From contig CAWVKS010000001.1 in the NCBI GenBank assembly GCA_963930055.1, forward strand, positions 194,308-258,307: a stretch of 64,000 bases of DNA, given 5' to 3'. The translations under genes were made by a program, and so were the position numbers. Within the stretch, counting starts at the first letter, position 1. Each line of letters opens with the position of its first letter. Below are positions 35,099 through 44,188 of the stretch, piece by piece. The notes beneath the pieces are model-generated. The model did not search any database. It saw only the letters and a list, made by a program, of their open reading frames with translations, and was not told the origin of the DNA. The stretch comes from Pullichristensenella sp963930055 (GTDB lineage Bacteria > Bacillota > Clostridia > Christensenellales > Aristaeellaceae).

Positions 35099-36196
35099 AT
35101 GGCAAAGAAGAGCACGGGTCGCGCCTATTCCAAGGCGCAGGTGGAAAAACAGCGCCGCGCGCGCGGCAACGCTATCCGCCGGGCGATATTCGTCGTGGCG
35201 GTGCTGGCGATCGTGGTGCTGGCGGTGGTCTTTCTGGTGCTGCGCAGCGGCGAGGGCACGTCGGTGGGCGAAAACGCCATCGGCAGCGCGTTTTCCCCGC
35301 TGCAAAACGCCTTCAGTTCCGCCACCAGGTGGGTGCGCGACATCTTCCAGGGCTGGCGCAATTACGACGAACTGGAAGCCAATTACCAGGACCTGTTTTT
35401 GGAAAACCAGCAGCTCAGCCTGGAATTGCAGAGCGCCGAGGAAGCGCTTGCCGAAAACGAGCGCCTGCGCAGCCTCCTGGACGCGCAGAGCCGCTATGAG
35501 GAGCTCGACCCCATCTACGCGCGCGTCATTGCCCGCGACCCCGGCCAGTGGTTCGACACATTTTCCGTCAACCGCGGCACCAACGACGGCGTGGGCATCG
35601 GCATGGCGGTGGTCACCGGCGACGGCCTCGTGGGCCGCGTCTACGAGGCGGGGCTCAACTACGCCAAGGTGCTCACCATCATCGACTCGCGCAGCGCCGT
35701 CTCCTGCCTCATCGAGCGTACGCGCGACAACGGCGTGATGCGCGGCCAGATCACGGCCACGTCCGAAAGCCCGGAGTGCTACGTGAATTATGTGCAGAAC
35801 ATTGCCAACATCGTGCCGGGCGATACGCTCATCACCTCGGGCACGGATTCCCTGTATCCCAAGGGGCTGCTCATCGGCACCGTAACCGCCGTCAGCCGCG
35901 CCACGGATACCGCCGGCGGCTACGTCATCGCCATGCCCAGCGCGGATTTCCAGCACATTGAGGAAGTGCTGATCCTGCGCACGGTGGTGGAGACGGACGA
36001 GGAAGAGGGCCTGCCCGTGGTGGCTACGTCCACGCCGGTGCCGCGGCCGATGGCCACGCCCGCGCCTTCCATGGCGGCGGACGAGCCGGAGACGGGCGAG
36101 GACATCTTCGTGTTCCCCACGGCCATGCCCGAGGGCGGCGCCACCACCGGCCCCATCTACGAAGAACTGCCCGAGGATACCTGGGCCGAGAGCTGA
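35099..36196 (+). CDS. mreC: Rod-shape-determining protein MreC
   Basis: The 365-residue bitopic protein links MreB to the elongasome outside the membrane. It has a basic N terminus, one transmembrane helix (about 28-48), a coiled coil (about 88-125) and the beta-domain with VNRGTNDGVGIGMAVVTGDG near 158-177. A low-complexity tail rich in Pro, Thr, Ala and acidic residues (from about 305) is longer than in textbook MreC. mreD follows. Confidence 0.94.
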   Translation: MAKKSTGRAYSKAQVEKQRRARGNAIRRAIFVVAVLAIVVLAVVFLVLRSGEGTSVGENAIGSAFSPLQNAFSSATRWVRDIFQGWRNYDELEANYQDLFLENQQLSLELQSAEEALAENERLRSLLDAQSRYEELDPIYARVIARDPGQWFDTFSVNRGTNDGVGIGMAVVTGDGLVGRVYEAGLNYAKVLTIIDSRSAVSCLIERTRDNGVMRGQITATSESPECYVNYVQNIANIVPGDTLITSGTDSLYPKGLLIGTVTAVSRATDTAGGYVIAMPSADFQHIEEVLILRTVVETDEEEGLPVVATSTPVPRPMATPAPSMAADEPETGEDIFVFPTAMPEGGATTGPIYEELPEDTWAES

Positions 36197-36232
36197 AACG
36201 GCAAAACAACCTGACAGAAAGGAGGGATGGCC

Positions 36233-36781
36233 GTGCGCAGGCGCATACTGCCGGCAGTCCTCACGTTGCTTTCGCTGATGGTGGATACGTCGGTCATCCC
36301 CTTCCTCATCGAAAGCCCTTACATCGTCTCCCTGACGTTCATTACGGTGCTCGTCATGGGCGTGCACCTCGACCGCATGCACGGCATGCTCTACGGCCTC
36401 ATCGCCGGCCTTTTGCAGGATATACTGGTCGGCTATCAACTGGGGTTCAACACGTTCGTTTACATCATCCTCGGTTTCCTCGCCGGCCTCATCGCCTATG
36501 AGCCGGAGGGCGTGCGCGCCCGCAAGCGCCCCTCGCGCGTCTACATGCGCCGGGCGCTGACGTTCCTTGGCATGGCGCTGGTGCGCGAAGTGGCCATTTA
36601 CGCCTATCAGTATTTCGGCACTGCCAGCATCGAGGGCATCTACTTTTTCAACATTGTCATCCGCACGCTGCTCACCGCCGCCTTGTGCATGCTGCTCGGC
36701 CCCCTGGAGGCCCGCATCGTGCAGGGCAGGGGGGCTCGTTATCGGCGCACATCCGCCAAACGGGAGGTGAAATCCTTTTGA
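36233..36781 (+). CDS. mreD: Rod-shape-determining protein MreD
   Basis: This protein of 182 residues is an integral membrane component of the elongasome, with about five helices, the GLIAGLLQDILVGYQLGFNT segment near 57-76 and a basic C terminus. GTG 36233 is preferred over ATG 36227 because AAAGGAGGG is 6 bases before the GTG but abuts the ATG. Its stop overlaps the TTG start of the PBP2 gene (TTGA), which implies coupled translation. Confidence 0.9.
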   Translation: MRRRILPAVLTLLSLMVDTSVIPFLIESPYIVSLTFITVLVMGVHLDRMHGMLYGLIAGLLQDILVGYQLGFNTFVYIILGFLAGLIAYEPEGVRARKRPSRVYMRRALTFLGMALVREVAIYAYQYFGTASIEGIYFFNIVIRTLLTAALCMLLGPLEARIVQGRGARYRRTSAKREVKSF

Positions 36782-39306
36782 GGCCATACAGAAACCGCGT
36801 GCTCATCGTCTGTCTCTTGCTTTTGCTCGCCTTTACGGCGGTGTTCTTCCGTCTGGACAGCCTGATGATCGACGGGCAGGAGGCGTCCGCCGCCCGCGCC
36901 ACATCGCGTTCGACCAAGACGCTGTCGGTCACGGGCATGCGCGGCACCATCTACGACGTCAACATGACCCCGCTGGCCTACGACCGGCGCAGTTACAATG
37001 TAACTTTCTACCGCGACCCCTCGCGCAGCTCTGCGGAGGACCGCAAGGGCTACACGCGCTCGATTCTCAAGACCATCCAGCTGGTGGAATCCAACGGCAA
37101 ATCCACCATCACCGAGTTCTGGCTGAAAAAGGATGAAAACGGTGTGTGGCGCTTTTCCACCAATTCCACCTCGGAGAGCGTCAACGCCACCCGCGAGAGC
37201 CAGTGGCGCGCCAATTTCTATCTTACCAACACGCCCGAGGAACAGCTCTTCGACGCGCTTTTGGAAAAATACCTGATCGTGGACGTATTGCGCGAGGAGA
37301 TCGCCGAGGAACAGGGCGCGCAGGCCGCCGCCCAGCTCACGGATAAGGACATCGTCGAGCAATACGAGGACATGATCGTGAAGATACTCGCCATCTGGCA
37401 GACTTCGCGCATGAACAACTACAACTCCCGCCCCGTGGCCATCGCCTACGACGTCGGCTTTGAGACCGTCTCGGAGATCGAGGCGCGCTCCATGGAGCTG
37501 GACGGCATGTCCGCCGAGGAAAGCTCCACCCGCGTCTACCCGCAAGGCTATACCGCCGCCCACGCCGTAGGCTATGTGGGGCGCATCAACTCCCAGAGCG
37601 ACATGGAGGAATACACCGCCAAGGGCTATCCCAGCGACGCCACCGTGGGCGTTTCCGGCATCGAAAAATCCATGGAGGATCAGCTCTCGCCCTACGTGTC
37701 CTACCGCCAGGGCGAGCGCGTGGTGGAGATCGACACGCGCGGCAAGATCGTGCGCGAGATCTCCTACACCGCCCCTGTGGACGGCAATTCCGTGGTTCTG
37801 ACCATCGACTCCGACTTGCAGGACGTGATGCGTGAGGCCCTGCAGGAGGCCATTGACGACATCAACTACCAGCAGCGCCAGGTGATGGCCGGCTCGAGCT
37901 GGCAGCGCCGCAACGCCTCGGAGCTGGCCCGCTACGAGGACATGGGCCACGAGGTGCAGTTGGCCGAGTCCGGCGCCATTGTGGCCATGGATCCCAACTC
38001 CGGCCGCGTGCTGGGATATGTGAGTTTGCCGGACTACGACCTTTCCATCTTCGAGGGCGGCAGCGTCGATTCCGGCGCCTGGGCGCAGATACTTGCCGAC
38101 GACAACAACCCGCTCTTCGACCGCGCCATCAGCGCCAAGGACGCCCCCGGATCCACCTTCAAGCTCTGCACGGCGCTGGCGGGCCTGGCCTCCGGCAACC
38201 TCGGGAAAGACGAGCGCATCAGCGACGAAGGCCCCTTTGACAAGACGGACACGGCCAATCCCGCCAAGTGCTGGACGACGCACATCGAGAACCACCAGAA
38301 CCAGACTGTGGTGGAGGGCCTTTCCAACTCCTGCAACTATTTCTTCTACGAAGTCAGTTTCCGCACCGGCGCGCAGACGCTCAACGAATGGGCGGCGGCG
38401 CTGGGCCTCACCTCGCGTACGAACATCGAGCTGCCCGGCGAATCCACCAGCTTCGTCGGCAACCAGGACGCCCTCTACGACCCGGATGTGGCCATCGAGG
38501 ACCAGATGACCACCAAGCCCATGGTCGTGGCCACCGCCCTGCGCAACCTCATCGCCCAGATCGGCGAGGAGCGCAACATCGAATACGACGAAGAGCGCGT
38601 GGACGAAGTGGTGAAAAAGCTGATGGACATCGCCGTGAGCTACGACAACCGCTCCGAATGGAACGCGCCCATCCGCGAAGTGCTGGTCTACGACCTCAAC
38701 CTGCCGGTGCAGTACATCTCTTCCAACTACCTGGGCAACACCGTGGCCAGTTACATCGCCGACCTCTACTGGACGCCCAACGAGACCATCATGCTCGGCA
38801 TCGGCCAGTCCATCACCCAGATCACGCCCATCGCCGCGGCGCGCTACGTGTCCGCCATAGCCAACGGCGGCACGGTCTACGACGCGCAGATCATCGACAA
38901 GATCATCGCCCCGGACGGCGCCGTGGTGGTGGACAAGGAGCCGGTCGTCGCCAACCAGATCGTCACCGACCCGGAGTATTTCGAGCTCATCCAGGAAGGC
39001 ATGGACAACGTGACCTCCGTCGAAAACGACGGTACCGCCGCCGAGCAGTTCAAAAACTCCAAGTACCCCATCGCCGCCAAGACAGGCACCTCGCAGCGCA
39101 CCGAGATCGACGTGGAAAACAACTCCTGGCTGGTGTGCTACGCACCGGTGGACGACCCGAAGATCGCCGTCGTGGTCTACATACAGAACGGCTACGCCGG
39201 CGCGCGCTCTGCCAGCGCCGCCATTGAGACCATCACCTATTACCTCGACAACTACGGCGGCTATGAATCCACCGCGTCGGCGACGGAGTTCTCCCTCGCC
39301 GACTGA
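36778..39306 (+). CDS. mrdA: Penicillin-binding protein 2, elongasome transpeptidase
   Basis: This 842-residue class B PBP cross-links lateral-wall peptidoglycan with RodA. It has one N-terminal transmembrane helix (about 7-25), a dimerisation/pedestal domain with GMRGTIYDVNMTPLAYDRRS near 53-72, and the transpeptidase domain with SxxK as GSTFKL near 458, SxN as SNSCNYFF near 513 and KTG as AAKTGTSQ near 763. The start is TTG 36778, with GGAGGTGA 7 bases upstream. It is longer than the E. coli protein because of insertions in the pedestal and near 605-650, common in clostridial PBP2. Confidence 0.94.
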   Translation: MRPYRNRVLIVCLLLLLAFTAVFFRLDSLMIDGQEASAARATSRSTKTLSVTGMRGTIYDVNMTPLAYDRRSYNVTFYRDPSRSSAEDRKGYTRSILKTIQLVESNGKSTITEFWLKKDENGVWRFSTNSTSESVNATRESQWRANFYLTNTPEEQLFDALLEKYLIVDVLREEIAEEQGAQAAAQLTDKDIVEQYEDMIVKILAIWQTSRMNNYNSRPVAIAYDVGFETVSEIEARSMELDGMSAEESSTRVYPQGYTAAHAVGYVGRINSQSDMEEYTAKGYPSDATVGVSGIEKSMEDQLSPYVSYRQGERVVEIDTRGKIVREISYTAPVDGNSVVLTIDSDLQDVMREALQEAIDDINYQQRQVMAGSSWQRRNASELARYEDMGHEVQLAESGAIVAMDPNSGRVLGYVSLPDYDLSIFEGGSVDSGAWAQILADDNNPLFDRAISAKDAPGSTFKLCTALAGLASGNLGKDERISDEGPFDKTDTANPAKCWTTHIENHQNQTVVEGLSNSCNYFFYEVSFRTGAQTLNEWAAALGLTSRTNIELPGESTSFVGNQDALYDPDVAIEDQMTTKPMVVATALRNLIAQIGEERNIEYDEERVDEVVKKLMDIAVSYDNRSEWNAPIREVLVYDLNLPVQYISSNYLGNTVASYIADLYWTPNETIMLGIGQSITQITPIAAARYVSAIANGGTVYDAQIIDKIIAPDGAVVVDKEPVVANQIVTDPEYFELIQEGMDNVTSVENDGTAAEQFKNSKYPIAAKTGTSQRTEIDVENNSWLVCYAPVDDPKIAVVVYIQNGYAGARSASAAIETITYYLDNYGGYESTASATEFSLAD

Positions 39307-39323
39307 CGCAAAGGAGCCAAGCA

Positions 39324-40559
39324 ATGCGGGAAAAGTTCGCGGCGCTGGTCAAGCAACTGCGCCTGAACCGGTTCGACCGGAGCCTGATGCGCTACTTTGA
39401 CTGGCCGTTGTTTTTGAACGTGCTCGTGATCGCGCTGTTCGGCGTGGTGTGTATTTTCTCTGCCACCACCACATCCGTCACCGAAACGCCCTCCACCATC
39501 ATGGAAATGCTGGAAACGCAGCCGGTCACCTACGCGCGCCTGCAGCTGGTGTGGCTGGGCGTGGGCATCGTGGCGATGATGGCCATCATCTACTTTGGCT
39601 ACGACCTCTACGGCCACTACGCCAACACATTCTACGTGCTCAACATACTCCTACTGGTCATCGTGTTGGGCATGGAGGCCGGCCGCGGCGGCATGACTGC
39701 CTTCTTCACCTGGGGCTCTGGCTCGGAGCGAACGTTCCAGCCCTCGGAAGTCGGCAAGATCGCCATGATCATCGCCTTTGCCAAGGCGTTTTCCGTGCGC
39801 GTGAAGCCGGTGATGACCGTGCGCGACCTTCTGCCCCTGATCGTCTACATGGCCATACCGCTTTTGCTCATCATCGCCCAGCCGGACGTGGGCACGGCGC
39901 TGGTGTACCTGGCGGTGTTCTGCATCATGGTGTTCGTCTCGGGCACGAACTACAAATTGATCCTCGGCGTGCTCGCCTGCGCGGTGCTGCTCATCATCCC
40001 CGTGTGGACGTTTATGAATGCCACGGACAGCTTCCGCCTCATGCGCATACTCATCTGGCTCGACCCCGAGAGTTACCCGGACGAGGCGCGCCAGGTCATC
40101 AACGCCGGCATCGCCGTGGGCCGCGGCGGCCTCTGGGGGCAGGGCGTCGTCTCCCCCGGCAGCTACGCCTCCCTCGGCTACATCTCCGACGACCACACGG
40201 ACTTCATCTTCGCCGTCTGCTGCGAGAGCTTCGGCATGGTCGGCGCCTGCGTGCTCGTCGCGCTGTACATGCTGTTGCTCGGCCGCCTGTTCTACCTGGC
40301 CCTGCGCGTGCAGGATTCCTACGGCTCCTATCTCATCATCGGCGTGGCTTCGATGCTTTTGTTCCACATCGTCGAAAACATCTGCATGGTCGTCGGCCTT
40401 TTGCCGGTCACGGGCATCCCCCTGCCGTTCATGAGCTATGGAGGCTCGAACATGATCACCAACATGCTGGGCATCGGCCTGGTGATGAACGTGGTCATGC
40501 GCTCGCGCAGCCGCGAACACAAAAACCGTATTATCACCAGCCGCGAAGTGCGGCTCTAG
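39324..40559 (+). CDS. rodA: SEDS peptidoglycan glycosyltransferase RodA
   Basis: This 411-residue membrane enzyme polymerises lipid II for cell elongation. It has about ten helices and the SEDS features GRGGLWGQGVVSPGSYASLG near 265-284, DDHTDFIFAVCCESFGM near 289-305 (with the essential Asp) and GIPLPFMSYGGSN near 365-377. It is the last gene of the maf-mre operon, 17 bases after PBP2, and is followed by a terminator. minC and minD, which often follow mreD in Firmicutes, are absent. Confidence 0.95.
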   Translation: MREKFAALVKQLRLNRFDRSLMRYFDWPLFLNVLVIALFGVVCIFSATTTSVTETPSTIMEMLETQPVTYARLQLVWLGVGIVAMMAIIYFGYDLYGHYANTFYVLNILLLVIVLGMEAGRGGMTAFFTWGSGSERTFQPSEVGKIAMIIAFAKAFSVRVKPVMTVRDLLPLIVYMAIPLLLIIAQPDVGTALVYLAVFCIMVFVSGTNYKLILGVLACAVLLIIPVWTFMNATDSFRLMRILIWLDPESYPDEARQVINAGIAVGRGGLWGQGVVSPGSYASLGYISDDHTDFIFAVCCESFGMVGACVLVALYMLLLGRLFYLALRVQDSYGSYLIIGVASMLLFHIVENICMVVGLLPVTGIPLPFMSYGGSNMITNMLGIGLVMNVVMRSRSREHKNRIITSREVRL

Positions 40560-40567
40560 GGCAAAAC

Positions 40568-40607
40568 GCAAGGCCCGGCGAAGGCAGATCCGCCCGCCGG
40601 GCCTTTG
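40568..40607 (+). terminator. Terminator after rodA
   Basis: GCAAGGCCCGGCG (40568-40580) pairs with CGCCGGGCCTTTGC (40594-40607) with one bulge. Confidence 0.75.
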
Positions 40608-40614
40608 CATACAC

Positions 40615-40650
40615 AAAAAACGTCCCGCGAAAGCACAGCTTCCGCGGGAC
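40615..40650 (-). terminator. thrS terminator
   Basis: On the minus strand GTCCCGCG pairs with CGCGGGAC (40643-40650 and 40622-40629), with a further AAGC/GCTT helix above, followed by GTTTTTT. Confidence 0.85.
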
Positions 40651-40666
40651 ATGTTGCTTTCTGGGT

Positions 40667-42568
40667 TTAGAAGATGGCGCGGGTGCGCACTTCCTCTTTC
40701 ATGCGCGCGATGAGCTCGTCCGCCGTCATCGAGCCGATGCTGTCGCGCTGGCCGCGTACGCTCACCGCCGCGGTGCCTTCGGCGGCTTCCTTGTCGCCCA
40801 GCACCAGCATGTAGGGGATCTTCATCACGCGCGCCTCGCGCAGCTTGAAGCCGATCTTCTCGTTGCGCAGGTCGATCTCCGTGCGGATGCCGGTGTCCTC
40901 CAGCGCCTTCTGCAGCTTGAGGGCGGCCTCGTCGGCGCGGTCGGTGATGGTGAGTATCTTCGCCTGCACCGGCGCCAGCCACAGCGGGAACGCGCCGGCG
41001 AAGTGCTCGGTGAGTATGCCGATGAAGCGCTCGATGGAGCCGAACACCACGCGGTGGATCATCACCGGGCGATGCTTCTCGCCGTCCGGCCCGATGTAGG
41101 AAAGGTCAAAGCGCTCGGGCAGGTTCATGTCCAGCTGGATGGTGCCGCACTGCCAGGTGCGGCCGATGGAATCCTCGAGGTGGAAGTCGATCTTCGGGCC
41201 GTAGAAGGCGCCGTCGCCCTCGTTGACCACGTAGTCCACGCCCAAATCGTCCAGCGCGCCCTGCAAGCCGTCGGTGGCCTGCTCCCACATCTCGTCCGTG
41301 CCGATGGAGTTCTCCGGGCGGGTGGACAGCTCGACGTGGTACTTGAAGCCGAATACGGAATAGACCTCGTCGATGAGGTTGTATACGCCCTTGATCTCGT
41401 CGCGGATCTGCTCCGGGGTCATAAAGATGTGGGCGTCGTCCTGCGTGAAGCAGCGCACGCGCATCAGCCCGTGCAGCGCGCCGGAGAGCTCGTGGCGGTG
41501 GACAAGCCCCAGTTCGCCGGAGCGGATGGGCAGGTCGCGGTAGCTCCACATGCGGCGCTTGTAGACGAGTATGCCGCCGGGGCAGTTCATCGGCTTGATG
41601 GCAAAGTCCTCGTCGTCGATCCTGGTGGTGTACATGTTCTCCTGATAGTGGTCCCAGTGGCCGGACTGCTCCCAGAGCTTGCGGCTCAAAATCATCGGCG
41701 TCTTGATCTCCTCATAGCCGGCCTTGCGGTGGATCTCGCGCCAGTAGTCCTCCAGGAGGTTGCGCAAAATCATGCCCTTGGGGAAGAAGAAGGGGAAGCC
41801 GGGGCCTTCGTCGAGGATGTCGAACAGATCGAGCTGGCGGCCCAATTTGCGGTGGTCGCGCTTCTTGGCCTCCTCAAGGCGCTGCACATAGGCGTCCAGA
41901 TCCTCGCGGCTGGTGAAGGCCGTGCCGTAGATGCGCTGCAGCATCTTGTTTTTCTCGTTGCCGCGCCAGTACGCGCCGGCGATGGACATCAATTTGAAGG
42001 CCTTGATGCGGCCCGTGGAGGGCAGGTGCGGCCCGGCGCACAGGTCGGTGAAACCCTCCTGTTTGTAGAAGGAGATAACGCTGCCCTCGGGCAGGTCGTT
42101 GATGAGCTCCACCTTGTACGGCTCGTCCTTCATAAGCTCCAGCGCCTCCTCGCGGGGCAGCTCGAAGCGCTCCAATTTGGAGTTCTTCTTGATGATGCGG
42201 CTCATTTCCTTTTCCACGTCCTTGAGGAATTCGGGAGTGAAGGGCTCGTCCACATCAAAGTCGTAGTAAAAGCCGTTGTCAATGGCCGGGCCGATGGCCA
42301 GCTTCGCCTCCGGGCGCAGGGCCTTGACCGCCTGCGCCAGCACATGGCTGGCGGTGTGGCGCAGCGTCCAGCGCCCGTCGGGGTCGTCGAAGGCGACAAA
42401 TTCCACCTCGCCGTCGCCCGGCAGCGGCTCCATCAGCGAGATGAGCTTGCCGTTGTGGCGCGCTACCAGCGCTTCCTTTTTTACTTCCTTGGGCAGCTTT
42501 TCCAGCACGTCCAGCGCGCTCGCGCCCGCGGCAAATTCCATTTCCTGACCGTTGATGACCAGCTTCAT
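40667..42568 (-). CDS. thrS: Threonyl-tRNA synthetase
   Basis: The 633-residue enzyme charges tRNA-Thr. Domains in order are a TGS domain (about 1-62), the editing domain with HTASHVLAQAV near 70 and the metal ligands in CAGPHLPSTG near 178, the class II core with MNCPGGILVYK near 330 and VNEGDGAFYGPKIDFHLEDS near 447-466, and an anticodon-binding domain (about 535-633). ATG 42568 is set by GGGAGGTAGG just upstream. The longer frame to 42766 runs through the T-box leader. Both the zinc site and the editing site look intact. Confidence 0.97.
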   Translation of the reverse strand: MKLVINGQEMEFAAGASALDVLEKLPKEVKKEALVARHNGKLISLMEPLPGDGEVEFVAFDDPDGRWTLRHTASHVLAQAVKALRPEAKLAIGPAIDNGFYYDFDVDEPFTPEFLKDVEKEMSRIIKKNSKLERFELPREEALELMKDEPYKVELINDLPEGSVISFYKQEGFTDLCAGPHLPSTGRIKAFKLMSIAGAYWRGNEKNKMLQRIYGTAFTSREDLDAYVQRLEEAKKRDHRKLGRQLDLFDILDEGPGFPFFFPKGMILRNLLEDYWREIHRKAGYEEIKTPMILSRKLWEQSGHWDHYQENMYTTRIDDEDFAIKPMNCPGGILVYKRRMWSYRDLPIRSGELGLVHRHELSGALHGLMRVRCFTQDDAHIFMTPEQIRDEIKGVYNLIDEVYSVFGFKYHVELSTRPENSIGTDEMWEQATDGLQGALDDLGVDYVVNEGDGAFYGPKIDFHLEDSIGRTWQCGTIQLDMNLPERFDLSYIGPDGEKHRPVMIHRVVFGSIERFIGILTEHFAGAFPLWLAPVQAKILTITDRADEAALKLQKALEDTGIRTEIDLRNEKIGFKLREARVMKIPYMLVLGDKEAAEGTAAVSVRGQRDSIGSMTADELIARMKEEVRTRAIF

Positions 42569-42581
42569 CTTCCTACCTCCC

Positions 42582-42792
42582 AAAAAATCAGGCCCGTCCC
42601 GCGAAGGGACGAGCCGGAAGCCCGTGGTTCCACCCAACTTGTGTCTTGATGGGGCTGTATCGCGCCCCGCGCGCCGCCAGTCGGTGGGTGGTAGGCCGTC
42701 CGCGTGGGCGAAGCGCGCTCGCAGCCTATGGCGCGCCCTCTCTGCCGCTTCGTTTGAACAGCCCATGTCCCCGTCATTCCGACGGTATCTTT
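42582..42792 (-). promoter_or_regulatory. T-box riboswitch controlling thrS
   Basis: The minus-strand leader carries the T-box core GGGTGGAACCACGGG (42635-42621). A terminator follows, CGTCCC-TTCG-CGGGACG with GATTTTTTG, just before the thrS ribosome site. A GGCAGAGAG element is consistent with stem I, and ACC in CTACCACC is a possible threonine specifier. Confidence 0.88.
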
Positions 42793-42798
42793 GAAAAT

Positions 42799-42827
42799 AG
42801 TATAGTTTCCGCGCCCGCCGCTGTCAA
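42799..42827 (-). promoter_or_regulatory. thrS T-box promoter
   Basis: Consensus TTGACA (42822-42827) and TATACT (42799-42804) are separated by 17 bases on the minus strand. Confidence 0.82.
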
Positions 42828-42842
42828 GCGCGGGCACAAGAT

Positions 42843-43355
42843 TTAACGTTGCGCCCGCCGGACGAGGCGGGAAAGACCGTAGCCCAACAGCGTCCCCAGC
42901 GCGTTGAGAAGCACGTCGTCCACGTCCGGCGCACCCGTGCCAAAGAGAAACTGATACCCCTCCACCAGCAAAGAAAGCCCCGCCCCGACAAGAAGAGCCT
43001 GCCGCCATCGCACGCTTGGCCGCAGCATGGGCAAAAGCAGGCCCAGCGGCATGAACCAAGTGAGGTTGCCCACCACATGGTAGACAAACGGCCACGCCCC
43101 GGCGCGCCACTGTTGCAGCGTCGTGCGCAGGGGAACGAGCTGCGGCGCGATGCGCGCGGCGGGCCGCCCGAAGCGCAGGGCAATGATCTCCACTAGCGCC
43201 GCCAGATAAAACACCGTCAGGGCATAAAGCGCTTCGCGCCGCGCCTTGCGCTCTCCTCGCAGGAGCGCCCGGCGAAGCAGCGCCCACAGCGCCGCGCATC
43301 CCAGCGCGAACAGCAGCGCGGGGCGGAGCAGTTCCCAAATGCCCCCGAAGCTCAT
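42843..43355 (-). CDS. VanZ-family membrane protein
   Basis: This 170-residue protein has four or five hydrophobic helices and the VanZ-like segments FVYHVVGNLTWFMPLGLLLP near 87-106 and DVDDVLLNALGTLLGYGLS near 144-162. VanZ confers low teicoplanin resistance in enterococci by an unclear route; most relatives have no known role. Its ATG overlaps the stop of the upstream HTH gene (ATGA), so it belongs to the DUF2975-HTH-VanZ unit. Confidence 0.88.
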   Translation of the reverse strand: MSFGGIWELLRPALLFALGCAALWALLRRALLRGERKARREALYALTVFYLAALVEIIALRFGRPAARIAPQLVPLRTTLQQWRAGAWPFVYHVVGNLTWFMPLGLLLPMLRPSVRWRQALLVGAGLSLLVEGYQFLFGTGAPDVDDVLLNALGTLLGYGLSRLVRRAQR

Positions 43356-43564
43356 TCCTCTTCGTCCCGGTATTCGAGTATGTCGCCCGGCTGGCAGTGC
43401 AGCGCCTTGCAGATGGCGTCCAGCGTGGAAAAGCGCACCGCGCGCGCCTTGCCGGTCTTGAGGATGGAGAGGTTGGCCATGGTGATGCCCACCTTCTCGG
43501 AAAGCTCCGTCAGGCTCATCTTGCGCTTGGCGAGCATGACGTCCAGATTGACGATGATAGCCAT
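43352..43564 (-). CDS. Small XRE-family helix-turn-helix regulator (YozG-like)
   Basis: This 70-residue protein is almost entirely a Cro/C1 helix-turn-helix: LDVMLAKRKMSLTELSEKVG, then ITMANLSILKTGKARAVRFS, ending in HCQPGDILEYRDEEE. ATG 43564 is set by AAGGAGG 6 bases upstream; the longer frame to 43921 overlaps the neighbour and is rejected. Such regulators are commonly paired with a DUF2975 membrane protein in Firmicutes, as here. Confidence 0.9.
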   Translation of the reverse strand: MAIIVNLDVMLAKRKMSLTELSEKVGITMANLSILKTGKARAVRFSTLDAICKALHCQPGDILEYRDEEE

Positions 43565-43575
43565 GCCGCGCCTCC

Positions 43576-44052
43576 TTATATGGTCAGGTCGTTTTCGCGC
43601 TTGATGGCCGCCGCGCGCCGCACCAGCTGGGAAAGCGCGTTGGCCAGCAGCGCCACCAGCGCGCAGGCCGCGCCGAAGCCCAGCATGGCGATGAGCAGCG
43701 CGGGCAGCCCCATGCCCAGCAGGCACAGCGCCGCCACGCCCGCCGCCAGCAGCGCCGCCATCGTCAGCGCCAGCAGGCAGATGCGAAAGAGAGAGCGCGC
43801 GTTTTTTTGCGAAAAGGAGTTGTCCCGCCCGATCTCCACGCAGATTTTCCAGAATTCCCACAGTCCGGCAAAGCCGGGCAGCAGCACCGCCCAGCCGTAG
43901 ACGAGGCAGGGCCAGTACCACGTTTGATACGCGGGAAATTCTTCCAGCAAAGCCGAGGCCAGCGCCGGCAGCAATACAAAGGCCGCCAGCAGGCCCAGGA
44001 CCGCCGCCGCCAGCGCGGCCAGCTTCATGCCCCGTTCGGGTCGTCTGTTCAT
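43576..44052 (-). CDS. DUF2975 membrane protein
   Basis: This 158-residue protein has four hydrophobic helices and the FSQKNARSLFRICLLAL motif near 80-96 that marks DUF2975. Function is unknown; the constant pairing with a YozG-like regulator suggests a membrane partner or sensor. ATG 44052 has GGAGGGATCAGGA upstream. A consensus promoter gives a very short leader. Confidence 0.85.
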   Translation of the reverse strand: MNRRPERGMKLAALAAAVLGLLAAFVLLPALASALLEEFPAYQTWYWPCLVYGWAVLLPGFAGLWEFWKICVEIGRDNSFSQKNARSLFRICLLALTMAALLAAGVAALCLLGMGLPALLIAMLGFGAACALVALLANALSQLVRRAAAIKRENDLTI

Positions 44053-44073
44053 TCCTGATCCCTCCATGCGCCC

Positions 44074-44102
44074 ATTATAACATGATTAGAAATGAATGTC
44101 AA
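44074..44102 (-). promoter_or_regulatory. Promoter of the DUF2975-HTH-VanZ operon
   Basis: Perfect TTGACA (44097-44102) and TATAAT (44074-44079) are separated by 17 bases on the minus strand. It is among the strongest promoters in the window. Confidence 0.85.
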
Positions 44103-44188
44103 CATTTATTTATCGAAATTCGATGTTCACTTTGCCGGAAAAGATGCTATGATATAAACAGGGAAATTCTTGCAAAGGGAGTGTTCTC

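Noticed and set aside
34058..36787. Long antisense frame of over 900 codons
   Set aside because: It lies opposite the intact mreB, mreC and mreD genes and is full of His, Ala and Arg, a product of strong third-position GC bias. The same applies to long frames opposite PBP2 (36739-39324), the FAD gene (31538-33352), and the plus-strand frame over thrS (39449-42649).
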